Assembly (NCBI RefSeq): GCF_022682495.2
Contig: NC_071387.1
Location: forward strand, 193,356,143-193,420,142
Direction of reading: 5' to 3'
DNA from: Desmodus rotundus
Lineage: Eukaryota; Chordata; Mammalia; Chiroptera; Phyllostomidae
Length of the DNA: 64,000 nucleotides
The notes under the pieces are model-generated. The model worked only from the letters and a program-made list of their open reading frames with translations, searched no databases and was not told the DNA's origin. The translations under genes were made by a program, and so were the position numbers. This document shows, piece by piece, positions 45,837 to 58,543 of the stretch (position 1 is its first letter; each line of letters begins with the position of its first letter).

Positions 45837-48800
45837 AAAAGTACAGGATCTCTTTAGAGTGTAGTGGAAAGCATTCTCCAAAAAATATCTCCCTTTGGTA
45901 ACAGTTCAGATGGATATAAAACACTTGGCTGGTATAAACTACCAACAGATAACTGTCAATGTCTTTAAACTCAAGTGGTATAGAATTGAGAAGCAGAAAG
46001 TTTCAAATTAATGGTCAATATTTATAATGCTTTCTTTCTGTGAAGGCATTTTTCTTTAGAAATATATTTTACTCTGCTGCAGGTTTAAGACCATTTAGTA
46101 TTTGTCTCTACACCTAGGAGACTGTCTGTTCTTCTCAACAATAATGTTAAATTGTGTGATTCTCCAGAGACAGCTACCACCAGCTGATGAGGTGAATCAA
46201 TGAGAGAATGTATTGTATGTATGGGTTGCAACTGGGAAGGAAAAATTATTCTAAAATATATATTTTTAAAGTGTGATCTATCTTAGATCTTTCTTGGGAA
46301 CAGAAAGATAAGTATTTTTATTGTATTTTTTAAAACTCTCGTTAACCAGTTTTAAGTAAGTCAGTCAAACTGCATAGTCTTCAACTAATAAAAATTGAGG
46401 GGAAAGAACATTGTTGTTTTTTTTTTTAAGTAATACATCTTAAATTTGTTTTGGAAATAAAGATTAATGCATGGAGAGACTAATGGAATCATCTGAGTTG
46501 AAAAGAACCTGCTAAAAAGATATATAAATAATGATACCCTATCTGTAATGACTTCACTAAATTATAATTCTTCCTCTACTCAATATTCCTTATATTGAAG
46601 TAGCTCATTCTCTTCCCAAGGCAAATTATTCCCCATGTAGAATCTTCAGTCTATTTAAAGGAATTAAATAACTTACCAATGATCCAAAAGGAAAATTAGT
46701 ATTAGAATTAATACTAAATAATTTATTTCAATAAAGAGTAATTATGGAAAATTAATTTTTAATACTTTAATTTTGCATACTATATTGACTTGGAGGATGT
46801 AATAGTTTAGCTTTGGATGGAATGAAAAAAGAGCAATTAATTATTTTAGTATTGCCTGGACGTACACATAGGCTAGTCATTTTATTTGAATGAGGAATTT
46901 TAAAATCCTGAAACTTCTCAGACTATTAAGCTGCACTACTAGGATTTTTAAAATAACCTTTATGCATGCTTGGCCTTTAATTTAAACATAATATTGTTTT
47001 TACCTAGGTTATTGTTTTCAACCTTGCTGACTAAAGAGTGATGTCTAATTTTCAAGACAATAGGAACATTTTGTTACGATGCAATGAAAAGATCTCTCAC
47101 CTTGTGTTGTTATTTTAGTGTATTACCATATCCTTTCTTGTTCATTATCTCTGTATAATTCTTTCCAGAGTTTCATAGGGGGACAAGTTTTGTCTATTTC
47201 TACACATGAAACTGCATATGTTCTATCATGTCAATATAGGTTGATATCTTCTCTAATAACAGTTCTATTCAGGATAATCATCATGTGATACAAAATAGTT
47301 TAGAAGTAATTCTGGCAAAACTGAGCAAGAAGTGACTTGTGATCTTTCAAGGATGATTCCTGAGCCATAAATTTTAAACAATTCTGTTTCTCTCTTTCCC
47401 CCATATCTTTCTCCTTCATCAAGACTGATGCATTTGCAAATAGAAATCATGAATTAAATAACATTCTTAACATACTTTGGACCATCCATATAATGTCTTG
47501 GTGAAAAAATAATGTAAATGATTGGAAGACAAAACAAAACAGTAATTAAAAAACAAGACGATAAGCAAGTATTATTAAGGATTTCTGATTTGGACACTGA
47601 GAGTTTGAATTCATTTTGAAGTCAGAGACAAGTTCTTCAGTTGCAACTGAGATGCCTGGTTAAATTTGGAAATTTCAAAATCTGAAAATCTCTGTATTTC
47701 TCTTTTGGAGGAATTAGACTTGGGAAAAAAAATCCTGGCATTGGTAAATTGAGTAGATACCTATTCAGACTATTAAAATGAGGGGAACTCAGTGTCTCTG
47801 GCAATTCTTAACTTTGGATCATTTAATCCACTAGCTTAGAAAAAATATGTTTAAAATAAGGATGCCAAGGACACCATTAAAATATCAAGAAAGTTTGAAA
47901 AATAACCAAAAAAGAACTGCTATAACTTATAAATACAGTTACTTTAATTTTTAAAATAATATTTGATTTTAAACATTTTAAATTAAGCTTTGGGAATTTA
48001 ATTAACATATATTGGATAAAATGATCCACAATACAGCAAAGAGAAAATAAGAGAAGCAAAACATGAGATTGGTGATGAGACTTGGAGACTGGAGTGAGAA
48101 ACGTCACCCTTCATCGAATATGAGTTTAGAAAGACAAAATAGGGTAGATGCAATAAACTAATAAAAACCACTATGCATTCTCAGAAGTGATAATATAACA
48201 AAGTCTTTAAGTGCAAACAGAATAGATGAATGAACTAAAAATGAATTCACATCTGAAACATAACATTAAAACTATAGAATCCAAAACAAAGCAAAAAGGA
48301 CACAAAGATAGACGATTACAATGGAATGCTGTTTAGACTAAAGGCAGACTTTTCACTAACAGCTCATGTCAGTAAACAATGGGATAATATCTACAGAATG
48401 TTGGATCAAACAGAATTTTCAGAAAGGCATTTAGTAAGCAAATAAACTGTTTTGGCCATCTTATTACAATTAGAATGAAAATGAACATTCTGCCTTTTTT
48501 TTTAATTTAAAGAAATCAAGTAAAAATATAAGAATTTCCTGAGTGGTAAGAGTAAAACTTGTTTCTGAATAAGTACTAGGTGATCTATATCAAGGGCAAA
48601 TAAATTGAACCCAGAAGCAAATGTGAGATTCAAGGAAAATCATTACTTAGGTATAGGCAGACATGTTGGTATTAATTATTTAAAACAATATTAAAATATT
48701 AGTACTCTTCAATTTTAATGAAATATGTATTTTCCTGAACATATCAATCAATCTAGTTTGGTGTCTGACCCTGCACATTACAATACAGCATGAAATCACT

Positions 48801-49690
48801 TTGGGATCAGAATAAGCACTTGACAACTCAGGTTTTCACTCAGAACCTAACAGGGGAAATACACATGCCGTTTGTTATGTTGCCTTCTAGGTGAAATACC
48901 TCAATATTCTGTCCCAGGCACTGGCAAAAACCCTTTCTATAGACAAGAAAAATGTACAAATATTGGAACTACAGCAAGGCCGTTATTTTTCCTGAGATTC
49001 AAGTGCCTGATTTTATGTTAATCAGCTTGTCTCACATCCTACTTTGTCCACATGCTCCTTGTTTATCTGACAGTTATTCCAGAACTTCTGGGAATAAAAC
49101 TCCAAAGGGCCAACTGATCATTCCAGAGTTAGACATTGGCCTGCCGTTATCTAACTAGATATATCTCTCTCACAAATATACACATACACACCAACTCATA
49201 CTCATATATTCACACACTTATAAAGTGATAATGTCTTATCTTTGTTATTCTGTTACCCAATGTGAGACACATCTGCAGCTACACACCCTCCCCACCCCGT
49301 TCACAGGTCCCTGCTAGGTCTCTGAGACAGAAATCATCCTGATAGCTATGTCCGCACGCTGCTCCCTACTACCTTTGAATATGCAAGCCACACGCACATC
49401 CTGCTCATCCTTATTTTGTGTTGGTAGGAACCTCCTGAAGTGACTCCTTACACCCCAGTTAATGCCAGTCTGTGTTCCCTGCCACCCTTGAGTTGTGTAC
49501 ATCTTTTGCCAGTGGTACACTAGGTTCGTGAGTATTATGGAGACACTAACTGAACTCCAAAAGAAAGGGAAACATTTTGAAAATAAAACATCAGGGGAAC
49601 TTAGAGGAAATGGGTTGATGAATTCATACAACTCACTCTTATTCATTTCATTCCTATACTTATCAATGGGCCTTATTTTTTTTTTTTAAA
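45837..49690. other. Long A+T-rich stretch without recognised genes
   Basis: I see no repeat I can name in nearly 3.9 kb, which is long for this window. A minus-strand frame of 110 codons at 49314-49646 is the best open frame but has no domain I recognise. Its neighbourhood (49240-49680) is slightly richer in G+C. Confidence 0.3.
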
Positions 49691-49705
49691 AAAAAGAAGT
49701 TCCAG
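49691..49705. repeat. Target-site duplication of the half-L1, left copy
   Basis: The sequence 'aaaaagaagttccag' is repeated with one mismatch at 51616-51630 ('aaaaaggagttccag'), directly abutting both ends of the element. Confidence 0.9.
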
Positions 49706-51615
49706 AGAACCAAGATGGAGGCGTAGATAGACACACTGCACCTCCTCGCACAACCAGAACTGACAGAAAATCAAATGGCAAGGGGGTCCAACACCAAGGA
49801 GATAAAAAATAAACATTTATCCAGACCAGTAGGAGGGGCGGAGATGGACACCGGGGCAGAGAGGACTCGCGTGGCCATGGCGGGACCCAGACTGGCGGAG
49901 TGTGGGATGAATGGAGCAGGCAGTCTGACCACTAGCAGACCCTGGGGCCCCACATTCATGCACAGATAAACAGGGACAAACGGCGGGGTAGTGAAGCAGA
50001 CCATGTAACCCAGGGCTCCAGCGTGGGGAAATAAAGCCTCAAACCTCTGAGTGAAAACACCCGTGGGGGTTGGGGCGGCAGCAGGAGAAACTCCCAACCT
50101 CACAGGAGACTTCGTTGGAGAGACCCACAGGGGCCTAGGGCGTGCACAAGCCCATCCACTCGGGAACCAGCACCAGAGGGGCCCAATTTGATTGTGGGTA
50201 GCACAGGGAGTGACTGAAATCCGCTCGAGAGTGGAGTGGGTGCCATTACTCCCTCTCGGCCCCTCCCCCACATAAAGCGTCACAGCACAGCGACCAGCTT
50301 TACTGCCACAGGGAACACCCAAGGTTCCGCCCCTTTATGTAACAGACGTGCCAAGACAAACAAACAAAAAAATGGCCCAAATGACAGAACACTTCAAAGC
50401 TTCAGAAATAATTCAACTCAATAGCGAACAGATAGCCAACCTATCGAATGCACAGTTCAAAACGCTGGTAATAAGAACGCTCACAGAATTGGTTGAATTT
50501 GGTCGAAAACTAGATGAAAAAATGAAGGCTATGCTAAGAGAAACAAAGGAAAATGTACAGGGAACCAATAGTGATGCGAAGGAAACTGGGACTCAAATCA
50601 ACGGTGGGGACCAGAAGGAAGAAAGAAACATCCAACCAGAAAAGAATGAAGAAACAAGAATTCAAAAAAATGAGCAGAAGCTTAGGAACCTCCAGGACAT
50701 CTTGAAACATTCCAACATCCAAATTATAGGGGTGCCAGAAGGAGAAGAGGAAGAACAAAAAATTGAAAACTTATTTGAACAAATAATGAAGGAGAACTTC
50801 CCCAGTCTGGCAAAGGAAATAGACTTCCAGGAAGTCCAGGAAGCTCAGAGAGTCCCAAAGAAGCTGGACCCAAGGAGGAACACACCAAGGCACATCATCA
50901 TTACATTACCCAAGATTAAACAGGAGGAGAGAATCTTAGAAGCAGCAAGAAATAAGGACACAGTTACCTACAAAGGAGTTCCCATAAGACTGTCAGCTGA
51001 TTTCTCAAAAAGAGACCTTACAGGCAAGAAGGGGCTGGCAAGAAGTATTCCAAGTCATGAAAGGCAAGGACCTACACCCATGATGGCTCTATCCAGCAAA
51101 GCTTTCATTTAGAATGGAAGGGAAGATAAAGTGCTTCTTAGATAAGGTCAAGTTCAAGGAGTTCATCATCACCAAGCCCTTATTATATAAAATGTTAAAG
51201 GGACTTATCTAAGAAAAAGAAGATAAAAAATGTGAACAGTTAAAATGACAGCAAACTCACAGTTATTAACAACCACACCTAAAACCAAAACAAAAGCAAA
51301 GTAAGGAAACAAATAGAACAGGAACAGAACCACAGAAATGGAGATCACATGAAGGGTTATCAATAGGGGAGCAGGAGGGGGAGAGTGGGGGTAAAGGTAC
51401 AGAGAATAAGTAGCATAAATGATAGGTGGAAATTAGACAGGGGGAGGGTAAGAATAGTGTAGGAAATGTAGAAGCCAAAGAATTTATAAGTATGACCCAT
51501 GGACATGAACTATAGGGGGGAATGTGGGAGGAAGGTGTTGGACAGGATGGAGTGAAGTGAGGGGGGGGGAAATGGGACAACTGTAATAGCATAATCAATA
51601 AATATATATATATAT
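49706..51615 (+). mobile_element. Full-length half-L1 (HAL1-like) retrotransposon
   Basis: A complete-looking 1.9-kb element. It starts 'agaaccaagatggaggcgta', the L1 5'-end style, and has a GC- and CpG-rich 5' UTR of about 666 bp and an L1 ORF1. After ORF1 it passes straight into a purine-rich L1-type 3' UTR ending 'gggacaactgtaatagcata' and a (TA)n/A-rich tail. There is no endonuclease or reverse transcriptase ORF2. The 15-bp duplications at 49691-49705 and 51616-51630, one mismatch, show that this ORF2-less form was inserted as a unit. Half-L1 elements are a known mammalian class that relies on L1 ORF2p. The alternative is an ordinary L1 RNA lacking ORF2 by splicing or deletion. Confidence 0.85.
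50372..51212 (+). pseudogene. L1-type ORF1 (RNA-binding chaperone) with frameshift and stop
   Basis: ORF1p coats L1 RNA as a trimer and acts as a nucleic-acid chaperone. The first ATG of the frame is at 50372; the open frame extends upstream only through a GTG. A charged, coiled-coil-like N-terminal half (about residues 10-115) leads to the conserved RRM start NIQIIGVPEGEE (about 50716). Then comes the C-terminal domain with NTPRHIIITLPK (50879) and PIRLSADFS (about 50981). An extra A in an A-run near 51007-51011 shifts the frame, so the original frame stops at 51112 after 246 codons. In the shifted frame the C-terminal text resumes, meets a TGA near 51079 and ends at TAA 51210-51212. Inactive, but only lightly damaged. 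Confidence 0.85.
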
Positions 51616-51630
51616 AAAAAGGAGTTCCAG

Positions 51631-54600
51631 CTAGATAAATAAAAATGAATATGTTAAACATTACTTAAATGAAGATTGATGAGTTCTCTGTTTAATTGGC
51701 TGCACTCATGTTTTCTTGAATACCTTACAGAAAAAAGAGTGGCCCAGACTCTCGCTTAACTCTAAAGTTGTTCATTTCCCTCTCACCCTCAGAAAACAAA
51801 TCAGGGATCAGGCAGGAAAAAGAAATGTAAAGCACAATTTAGGCCAATATCTTTGGTATGGAGGAAATGTTCATTTTTCCCTTAATGTACGATACTTTGA
51901 GGATGATTCTCCTCATCATTGAGCCAACAACATTGTAAAAACTGAGATTAGCTTGTGGACTGGAGACAAAGCCAAGGTGGCCCCTGTGCCTGGTTAGACT
52001 CAGGCTTACCAAAGGAATGCTGCTAATCACACTTAGGTCACTTATTAAGAATAAAAATACTGCATTTTAAGGCTATAACCCAAAATAATTTGTTGATCAT
52101 GCCATTGACTAGAAAGTGCTCTAGCTACACGTGGCTATAGTAGATGGCATCGAACATTCAACATGTGAAATTAAAGACAAATGTATTTCCTCACTTGATG
52201 GCTAAGCAGGATTTTTAAAAGCACTGAAAAAGTCAGTGCTATTTTGAATGTTGGAAGAAACCAAAGGGAGGTCAATGGAAGAGCAAACAGCCTTTTGTTG
52301 TTTGGGTTGCTATGACAAATATTACCTTAGAAAAACTTAATCTAATTGGACCAGGATAAGCTATCTTATTGACATTTTCTTAGACATTTACACAGTGTTA
52401 TCTATTTAGGGAATTTTTCTTGAAAGTGCTAAAAATAGTTTGCTTATGGAAATTTCACATATGATATAGCTACCATCTCAGATTAGCATAGAAAGGATGG
52501 TGTTTTGCATAAGTGGCTCTGGAATAACTATAGAGTCGTGTGGAGAAAGTTAAAATTGGATCTATTCCTCATATTCATACGTCAGGTTATATAATTCAAG
52601 CGCATCAAAGATTTTAAGTTTAAAATAAAGCCACACAATTGATTGAAAAATAAATGGGTGAATACCTCAGAAGTGAGTGGGGAATGTGTGCTATTATTCA
52701 AGCTCTCAGGTGCTTACAAAGAAAGATAATATCAGCACATTTAAACATATGCAATATCTTAAAAAACTGTATGTTAAAAAATATCAAAGCTGAATAAAAT
52801 TGAAAATCACACACTGGGAAACTAGTTGCAGAGCATATCCCAAGTGTATATGACCTTTTCAAAGTTAGGGAAAAAAGCAGAAAATAATGCAGGAACAATG
52901 AAATAACATTACATAGAACAATAAATTGTAAATTATATATATTTATACATGTGTGTTAATTCACACTCAAAATAACAAATTCATGTACAACACTGATAAA
53001 CATTGAAGAAAAATGCAGTTGATTTTATTTTAGGGAAAATAAATTAACTCAAAGAGAAATTTATAGTCTTGAATGACACTAATCATAATAGGACTTCACA
53101 ATCATAAAAAAATTTAAAGTCACATATTTTCAACAATTGCTGCAGGAGAGTGTCAATTTTTGTTTCATCATTGAATAAATCAAAGTGAAGGAATGAACAA
53201 ATGTTGACTGCACTACACACCCATGTAAAGAAGATTTCAGTGTTGGAAACACTGGTAGTATGTAAGAATGTAGCCTTAAAGTAAATATGCTTGCATAATT
53301 GTTTCAATATATATTTATATGGTGATTCAAAAATGATACAGAGACATTACATAGTATTTTCTAACTTAGAAATCTGAGAAAATAACCACAGTTTTATCAA
53401 AAATACATTCACTAACAAGACAGGATTCCCAAATAAATGTGCTGTGTATTCATCTGAAAAAAAAGTGGGTCCTTCCCTCTAATACTTGAAATTTTATTTT
53501 ATTGTAGAGCATAAAGGGATTTAAATATAAGTTCCATCCAAATTATTTTAAGTTATCTGGTACCCAGGGAAAAGCTTGTTTAAATTTCCACCCAGAGACA
53601 TTTGCTAAATGCAGATTAAGACACCCTAGCGCTATGAAATCTTTGTGTCTTACTCTTTTTTATGTAGCTTGCTTCTCTTCATTATCTGCTTATTTACACA
53701 CTCTGAAATTCATTTTTATAGATCGCTCCCATCGTATATATCTCCTGTGCTTATATTGTAAGGCTCTTGTGGAAAAATTTCATCTCAAATGACATCTCCA
53801 CTTGAATTTGCATGTAGTTGCAAATTGGATGAAAAAATTAATATTGGTAGACTATTACCAAATTAATTATATCTGCCTCCCTAGAAATTGATACTTTTTC
53901 AGTGATTTTTTAAAGTACTTCATGGAAAATCACAGGAAATTTCAGAAATTATAGTAATATTTATAACAGTATGTCAAAGATTCATTAAGTATGCATATTT
54001 ATGCATATGATTCCATTTTTGGAACATCAAAGTGAAGCACGTAGGGTAACTTAATATCCACAATGAAACAATGTAAGACTTAGATCACTAATCTTAAATT
54101 AAACTGTGATTTATTCTCATCTACATTTTTCTTTACATTAGTTTTTCAGCTGCAATAACAAACGTGAATCTTAATGTCTTTCATTACTGGTATACATTTA
54201 AGTGAATACCAGTTTAGCAAATCATCAAACAAATATTAGGAACCTAATCAAAGATTTGCTTATTTCTTTCTGTACAACCCAGTCTACATGATAATAATAT
54301 TCTGTCACAATTCATATATCAAGAAAAGTCAATGAGAATCTCATCTGAGAATTAATGACAAAGCACTATGATAGTCGATCTGATATCAGTTGCTGCCTTT
54401 AAGCAATGAATTCCCATTTAGGGACTCTGACCTCTAGCTAATCAAAATAATGACCTCTGCAAACTCCAAATGCTAGAACTGCTCTGAAGGAAAACAGAAC
54501 AAGATATATTGTTTAACATTTATTATAGCAAATCTTAAAAGAAAGGAAAATAATATAGTCGATACACAAGCAGCAATTAACCATTTTTTCAATTATCAAT

Positions 54601-54633
54601 TTATGACTGATTTTGCTTTAATTGCACTCCATA
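51631..54633. other. A+T-rich unassigned sequence
   Basis: No gene or clear repeat. Around 52110-52190 a faint 'tagctacacgtggctatagt' resembles the hAT-like MER seen at 58.4 kb. Confidence 0.35.
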
Positions 54634-54635
54634 TA

Positions 54636-54764
54636 CAGGGTGGGGTAAAAGTAGGTTTACACATGTTTGTGTGGAAAAGAATACAATATTTAATGAATAA
54701 TAATAAAGAATAAACTCTGAGTTGCATGTACTCAAAACTGTAAACCTACTTTTACCCAACCCTG
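54636..54764. mobile_element. 129-bp mariner-type MITE with near-perfect inverted repeats
   Basis: TA|cagggtggggtaaaagtaggtttaca at the left and the inverted 'tgtaaacctacttttaccca accctg|TA' at the right form terminal repeats of about 26 bp with one or two mismatches. Target TA pairs lie at 54634-54635 and 54765-54766. The interior is A+T-rich and non-coding. A transcript through it would fold into a long hairpin. Confidence 0.9.
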
Positions 54765-55185
54765 TATTCTCCTATTACCCTCATGTATTATTTTGAAGCA
54801 AATCCCAAAATCATATAATTTCACTCATAAACATATTAATAAATATGTAAAATGAGTACTCATGAAATATATATCTAAAACCAAATTAGTAAACCTGAAA
54901 TGAAAAGTATAACTGCTTAATATTACCCAAACTCATTCCCTTTATAATCATCAAAATTTATTTCTTAAATAAACTGTGTGTAAACTTACATTATGTGTTT
55001 TTTAGATTTCATCCCTGGAGAATTAATAAATAAATGCCTTTGTTCATATGTTATTTTTAAATTGGCAATTATATTTAGACTCCTGATTAGATTCTATCTC
55101 CTCTCTTTCCGTCTCTCATTCTCCCTCAGCAAAAATACCTTGTAGGTTCTTTTTTATCAGGAGGTCCATAATGTTTAGGGTTTTG

Positions 55186-55398
55186 TTTTTTTTTTTTAAG
55201 ATTTTGTGCATTTATCTTTAGACAAAGGGGAAGGAAGGGAAAAAGAGAGGGAGAGAAACATCAATGTGTGGTTGCCTCTTGTGCCTACTACTGGGGACCT
55301 GGCCCACAGCCCCAGCATGTGCCCTGACTATGAATAGAACTAGCGACCCTTTGGTTGGCAGACCCGCACTCAATCCACTGAGCCTTCCCAGCCAGGGC
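55186..55398 (-). repeat. VES-type SINE, antisense
   Basis: T-rich tail, 'gggagagaaacatcaatgtg', 'tgtgccctgactatgaatag' and a terminal 'cccagccagggc'. Target duplication is weak, T-rich on both sides. Confidence 0.92.
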
Positions 55399-55818
55399 TA
55401 GTTGTTTTTTATTAATGATGCTAGAAGTTATTGTTGATCATGCTTTAGTTCCTTTATCAAATTATCCCATTGTTGACTTTTTGGATCATCTTCAGATTGA
55501 CTCGTAAGCCCTTTATAAATGACTCTGATGATCTTTGATAACTCTTTTGCACTCTGCTATGACAAGATATTGATAAGGATGCAATCAATCTGGAAGCTTT
55601 AATATTAAAATTGTTATTATTGATGATTAAGTCAGGATAAGAGGCATAAATCAGAGATCTTAGGCTATCTAAGATTGTCACTCTAACTTATAATCACATT
55701 ACTTTTTCTCATCTTTATATCCCTTTCCTTGACCTCAAATTCTCTTTCAATTTGTTTAAGTGTTTTTTATTTGTATACTTTTCTCTTAACATTGTTTTTT
55801 GACAAATCAAGGACTGTA

Positions 55819-56667
55819 TGTTGGGAACTGCCCTGCCTGGTTTCAGAAGCTGTAAACCCTCATGGCTAAGGCTGAGTCAGAGACCTTGGGACCATAAGCC
55901 ACTAAGGAGACAAAGCTTATCTCCCTGGCAGGTGTGCCACCTCTGCCCACTTTACTTCATCCTGCTTGACCCCCAGTGCATGACCGGTTAGCCAATGATG
56001 GGTAAGATTCCTCAAGGGAGGGATGACCTAAAACAGGCAAGGTCATGAAGAGGCTCTCAGGGAAGGACTTGAGGGGCTATAGAAAAAGGGGGAGATGAAC
56101 CCTCACCCCTCCGCTTTGACATAGCCAGAGTCCTCATTCTGTCTGCAAGAAGTCTCCTAATCTCTTGACTACCTTACTTCCCTTCCCTGACTTAAGCCTG
56201 AAACAATGCCTTAAACCTAAAACAATGCTGGAGGTGGGTGCGGCCTTCTGCTGGAAAGGGCAGGTTCCTTAAGGCAATCAGGCCTAAGAAAGAATGCATA
56301 AAATCCAATGAAACCTACTTTGCTAATACCCTCATTTAAATGATAAGGGTCCATGCATGGAATGAGTTTGTTCCCCAAAGTTTTATGGCCCTTTAACTAT
56401 CTAACCCTGACTCAGAATAATCCCTCAGAGTTCCTCCAGTGTCATCTATTATTTGATCATTTCTGCCTGACAATTATTGATGAGCTTTACATGTATACCC
56501 TGTATTTCTATGTAAATTAAGCCCAATAAAAGCCCATTGAGGAACAGGTTCCAGGCCCGCCTCCTTTGAGAGACTGGCCACCTTTCCTCCCCAAGCAGAC
56601 ATGTCTTGGTAGACTTGTACTCATCCATGGTGGCTGGGGGTGCCCTGATGATGGAGCGCCCCCCACA
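55819..56667 (+). mobile_element. Solo LTR of an endogenous retrovirus (6-bp target duplication)
   Basis: An 849-bp block with terminal TGTTGGG...CCCCACA, an imperfect short inverted repeat in the canonical TG...CA form. The hexamer ACTGTA is duplicated exactly at 55813-55818 and 56668-56673. A poly(A) signal AATAAA is at 56525-56530, about 140 bp before the right end. The 6-bp duplication is typical of class II (betaretrovirus-like) elements. No gag, pol or env is adjacent, so it is the product of LTR-LTR recombination. The exact duplication suggests moderate age. Open frames of 69-82 codons at 56449-56775 are incidental. Confidence 0.88.
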
Positions 56668-56989
56668 ACTGTATATCATGGTTGTAAATATTTTCACATT
56701 ACACTAAGAATAACCAGAGGAAATAGCTCTTTGATTTTTATGATTTATTATCATAAGCATCTGGCCAGTGGGTAATGGAAAAGAAACTGATCTTATTCCT
56801 ATCAAATGTAAAATTGGATATGATTATTTAAATAGCCTTTTTAAACAACAGTCTCTCCAATTACTACTTGCCCTCTAATCCCCTAGCCCTTCTCTGAGAT
56901 AGCACTGGCCTTCCATGACTGTAGTACACAGTGGAGGGCTTCCTGACCTGATGACGTACAGCTCTGTCGTCTGTCACTTTCAGATCCTG

Positions 56990-57345
56990 AGACTGTATTG
57001 GGGTGAATGGTGTCTCTAAATCTCATATGCTGCAGCCCTAATGCCCAAGGTGACTATAACTAGAGATAGAATCCTTAGACAGTAATTCATGTTAAATGAG
57101 ATCATAAGGGTAAGGACATAATGTCAAAGGACAGTAGTCTTATAAGAAGATGAGAGAGAGAGAGAAGGAAAGGGAGAGAACTCTGTCTCCCATGTGAAAA
57201 TACAGTGAGAAGATGCCCTTCTGAAAGCCAGAGTCCCCACCAGAAATCAAACCCTGGGGGACTCTGATGTTAGAATTACCAGCCTCTGTGAGAAAATGAT
57301 TTTTTTGTTATGTAATCCACTCAGTCCATGGTAAACTCCAGCTTA
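56990..57345 (+). repeat. MaLR-like LTR, sense, diverged
   Basis: 'gtgaatggtgtctctaaatc', 'catatgctgcagccctaatg', 'gacagtagtcttataagaag', 'gagaagatgcccttctgaaa' and 'aattaccagcctctgtgaga' follow the MaLR LTR order. It contains a (GA)n run at 57151-57165. Confidence 0.7.
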
Positions 57346-58370
57346 TATTTGAGAGCTAAGCATCATTCTTCTCTCTCTTTGCAGGGTTAAAAACATAATG
57401 ATTATGAAAAATATACAGATATAGTAGAATCAGGCTGCTTTAATAGCGTAGCCTCACTCATGAAATCACTGTATTAGCCCTCTCCTAAGCACAGAATGAG
57501 CAGAAATAAATGACACAAAGCCTTGAAAAATAACTTTAGAGCCAGTCAAGGGGATGAGTACTTAAGAGATTCAGATCAAAGATGTATGTCACAAAGTGAC
57601 AGTCGTTGAGTAAAACACAAAAGATCTATAAAATATTAAGATCTTCAACAAAGAACAAAAAGGTATGACTATAAAATAGTAACAGAGTTGAAAAGTAGGA
57701 AAGGAGAAAAAAGAAAAGAATAAATTTCAAATGTAGAATTAAGAATTAAATAAAATCAGTGAAGAATAGAATTAACATATGAAACAAGATTGGAACAAAG
57801 TTCTAAGAGATAACATATGATTTAAAAAATCAATTTTCCAATATTAAATATATTAAGGCAATAAAATTCTAAATTGAATTTCAATGAAATTTGTTTTTGG
57901 GTTTGAATACAATGATTTTAATGTCCATATGAAAAGATTAGTTATCTGAGAATAATTATAAAAATTAATTGAAAATAAGTCTTATCCAGAACAAATATTT
58001 AAAAAATGTTGTAAGACAACAACAAGATTTCTGTACTAATTTAGACAAATAGATCAATGGGAAAAAAATAGAGTACACAAAATCTTAGCATACAGGGCCT
58101 CAATGTGTTACAATGTGTTTTACTTTATTTTATTTTATTTTATTTTTGTCATTACAGGAAAAAAGTTAAAATGTGATTAGAACTTTAATTCATCTCATAA
58201 GTTCTAGGAAAGTAAAATTTGGAATGTAAAATAAAACAATGTAATGTTTAACAAAGGATTTATAGATTATTTGCATATTTTAGGATAATTTTTAATAAAC
58301 CTGTCAGGAAAACCAAGGTTATATGAATATAGTCCTAATTGACTTCTGAAAAGAATTGTTCATTCTAGCA
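57346..58370. other. A+T-rich unassigned sequence
   Basis: No named repeat except a (TTTTA)n run of about 30 bp at 58117-58147. Confidence 0.4.
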
Positions 58371-58374
58371 CAGC

Positions 58375-58485
58375 ATTGTTGGGTAGAATTTTCTGAGATG
58401 AGGGGAATCTATATTTGAAGGGCCCAATATGATAACCAATAGCCATATTCTGAGCACTTATTGACAGTGTCACTGAGAAATCACA
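58375..58485 (+). repeat. Ancient hAT-like MER fragment
   Basis: 'ttgggtagaattttctgaga', 'gaagggcccaatatgataac' and 'caatagccatattctgagca' match the same old MER signature as 13.4 kb. Confidence 0.5.
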
Positions 58486-58543
58486 TCTGGAAAATGCTAC
58501 TGTCCTGGAAAACATGGCCTATGGACAATGCTTCTGCTATATT

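Noticed and set aside
49771..50322. 183-codon minus-strand open frame
   Set aside because: It is antisense to the GC-rich 5' UTR of the half-L1. High G+C lowers stop frequency. No domain seen.
51266..51661. 131-codon minus-strand frame with hydrophobic/proline-rich content
   Set aside because: It is the reverse of the purine-rich half-L1 3' UTR and tail, so the composition is explained by the repeat.
52110..52190. Possible hAT-like MER fragment
   Set aside because: A single short phrase ('ctacacgtggctatagt') without colinear support.
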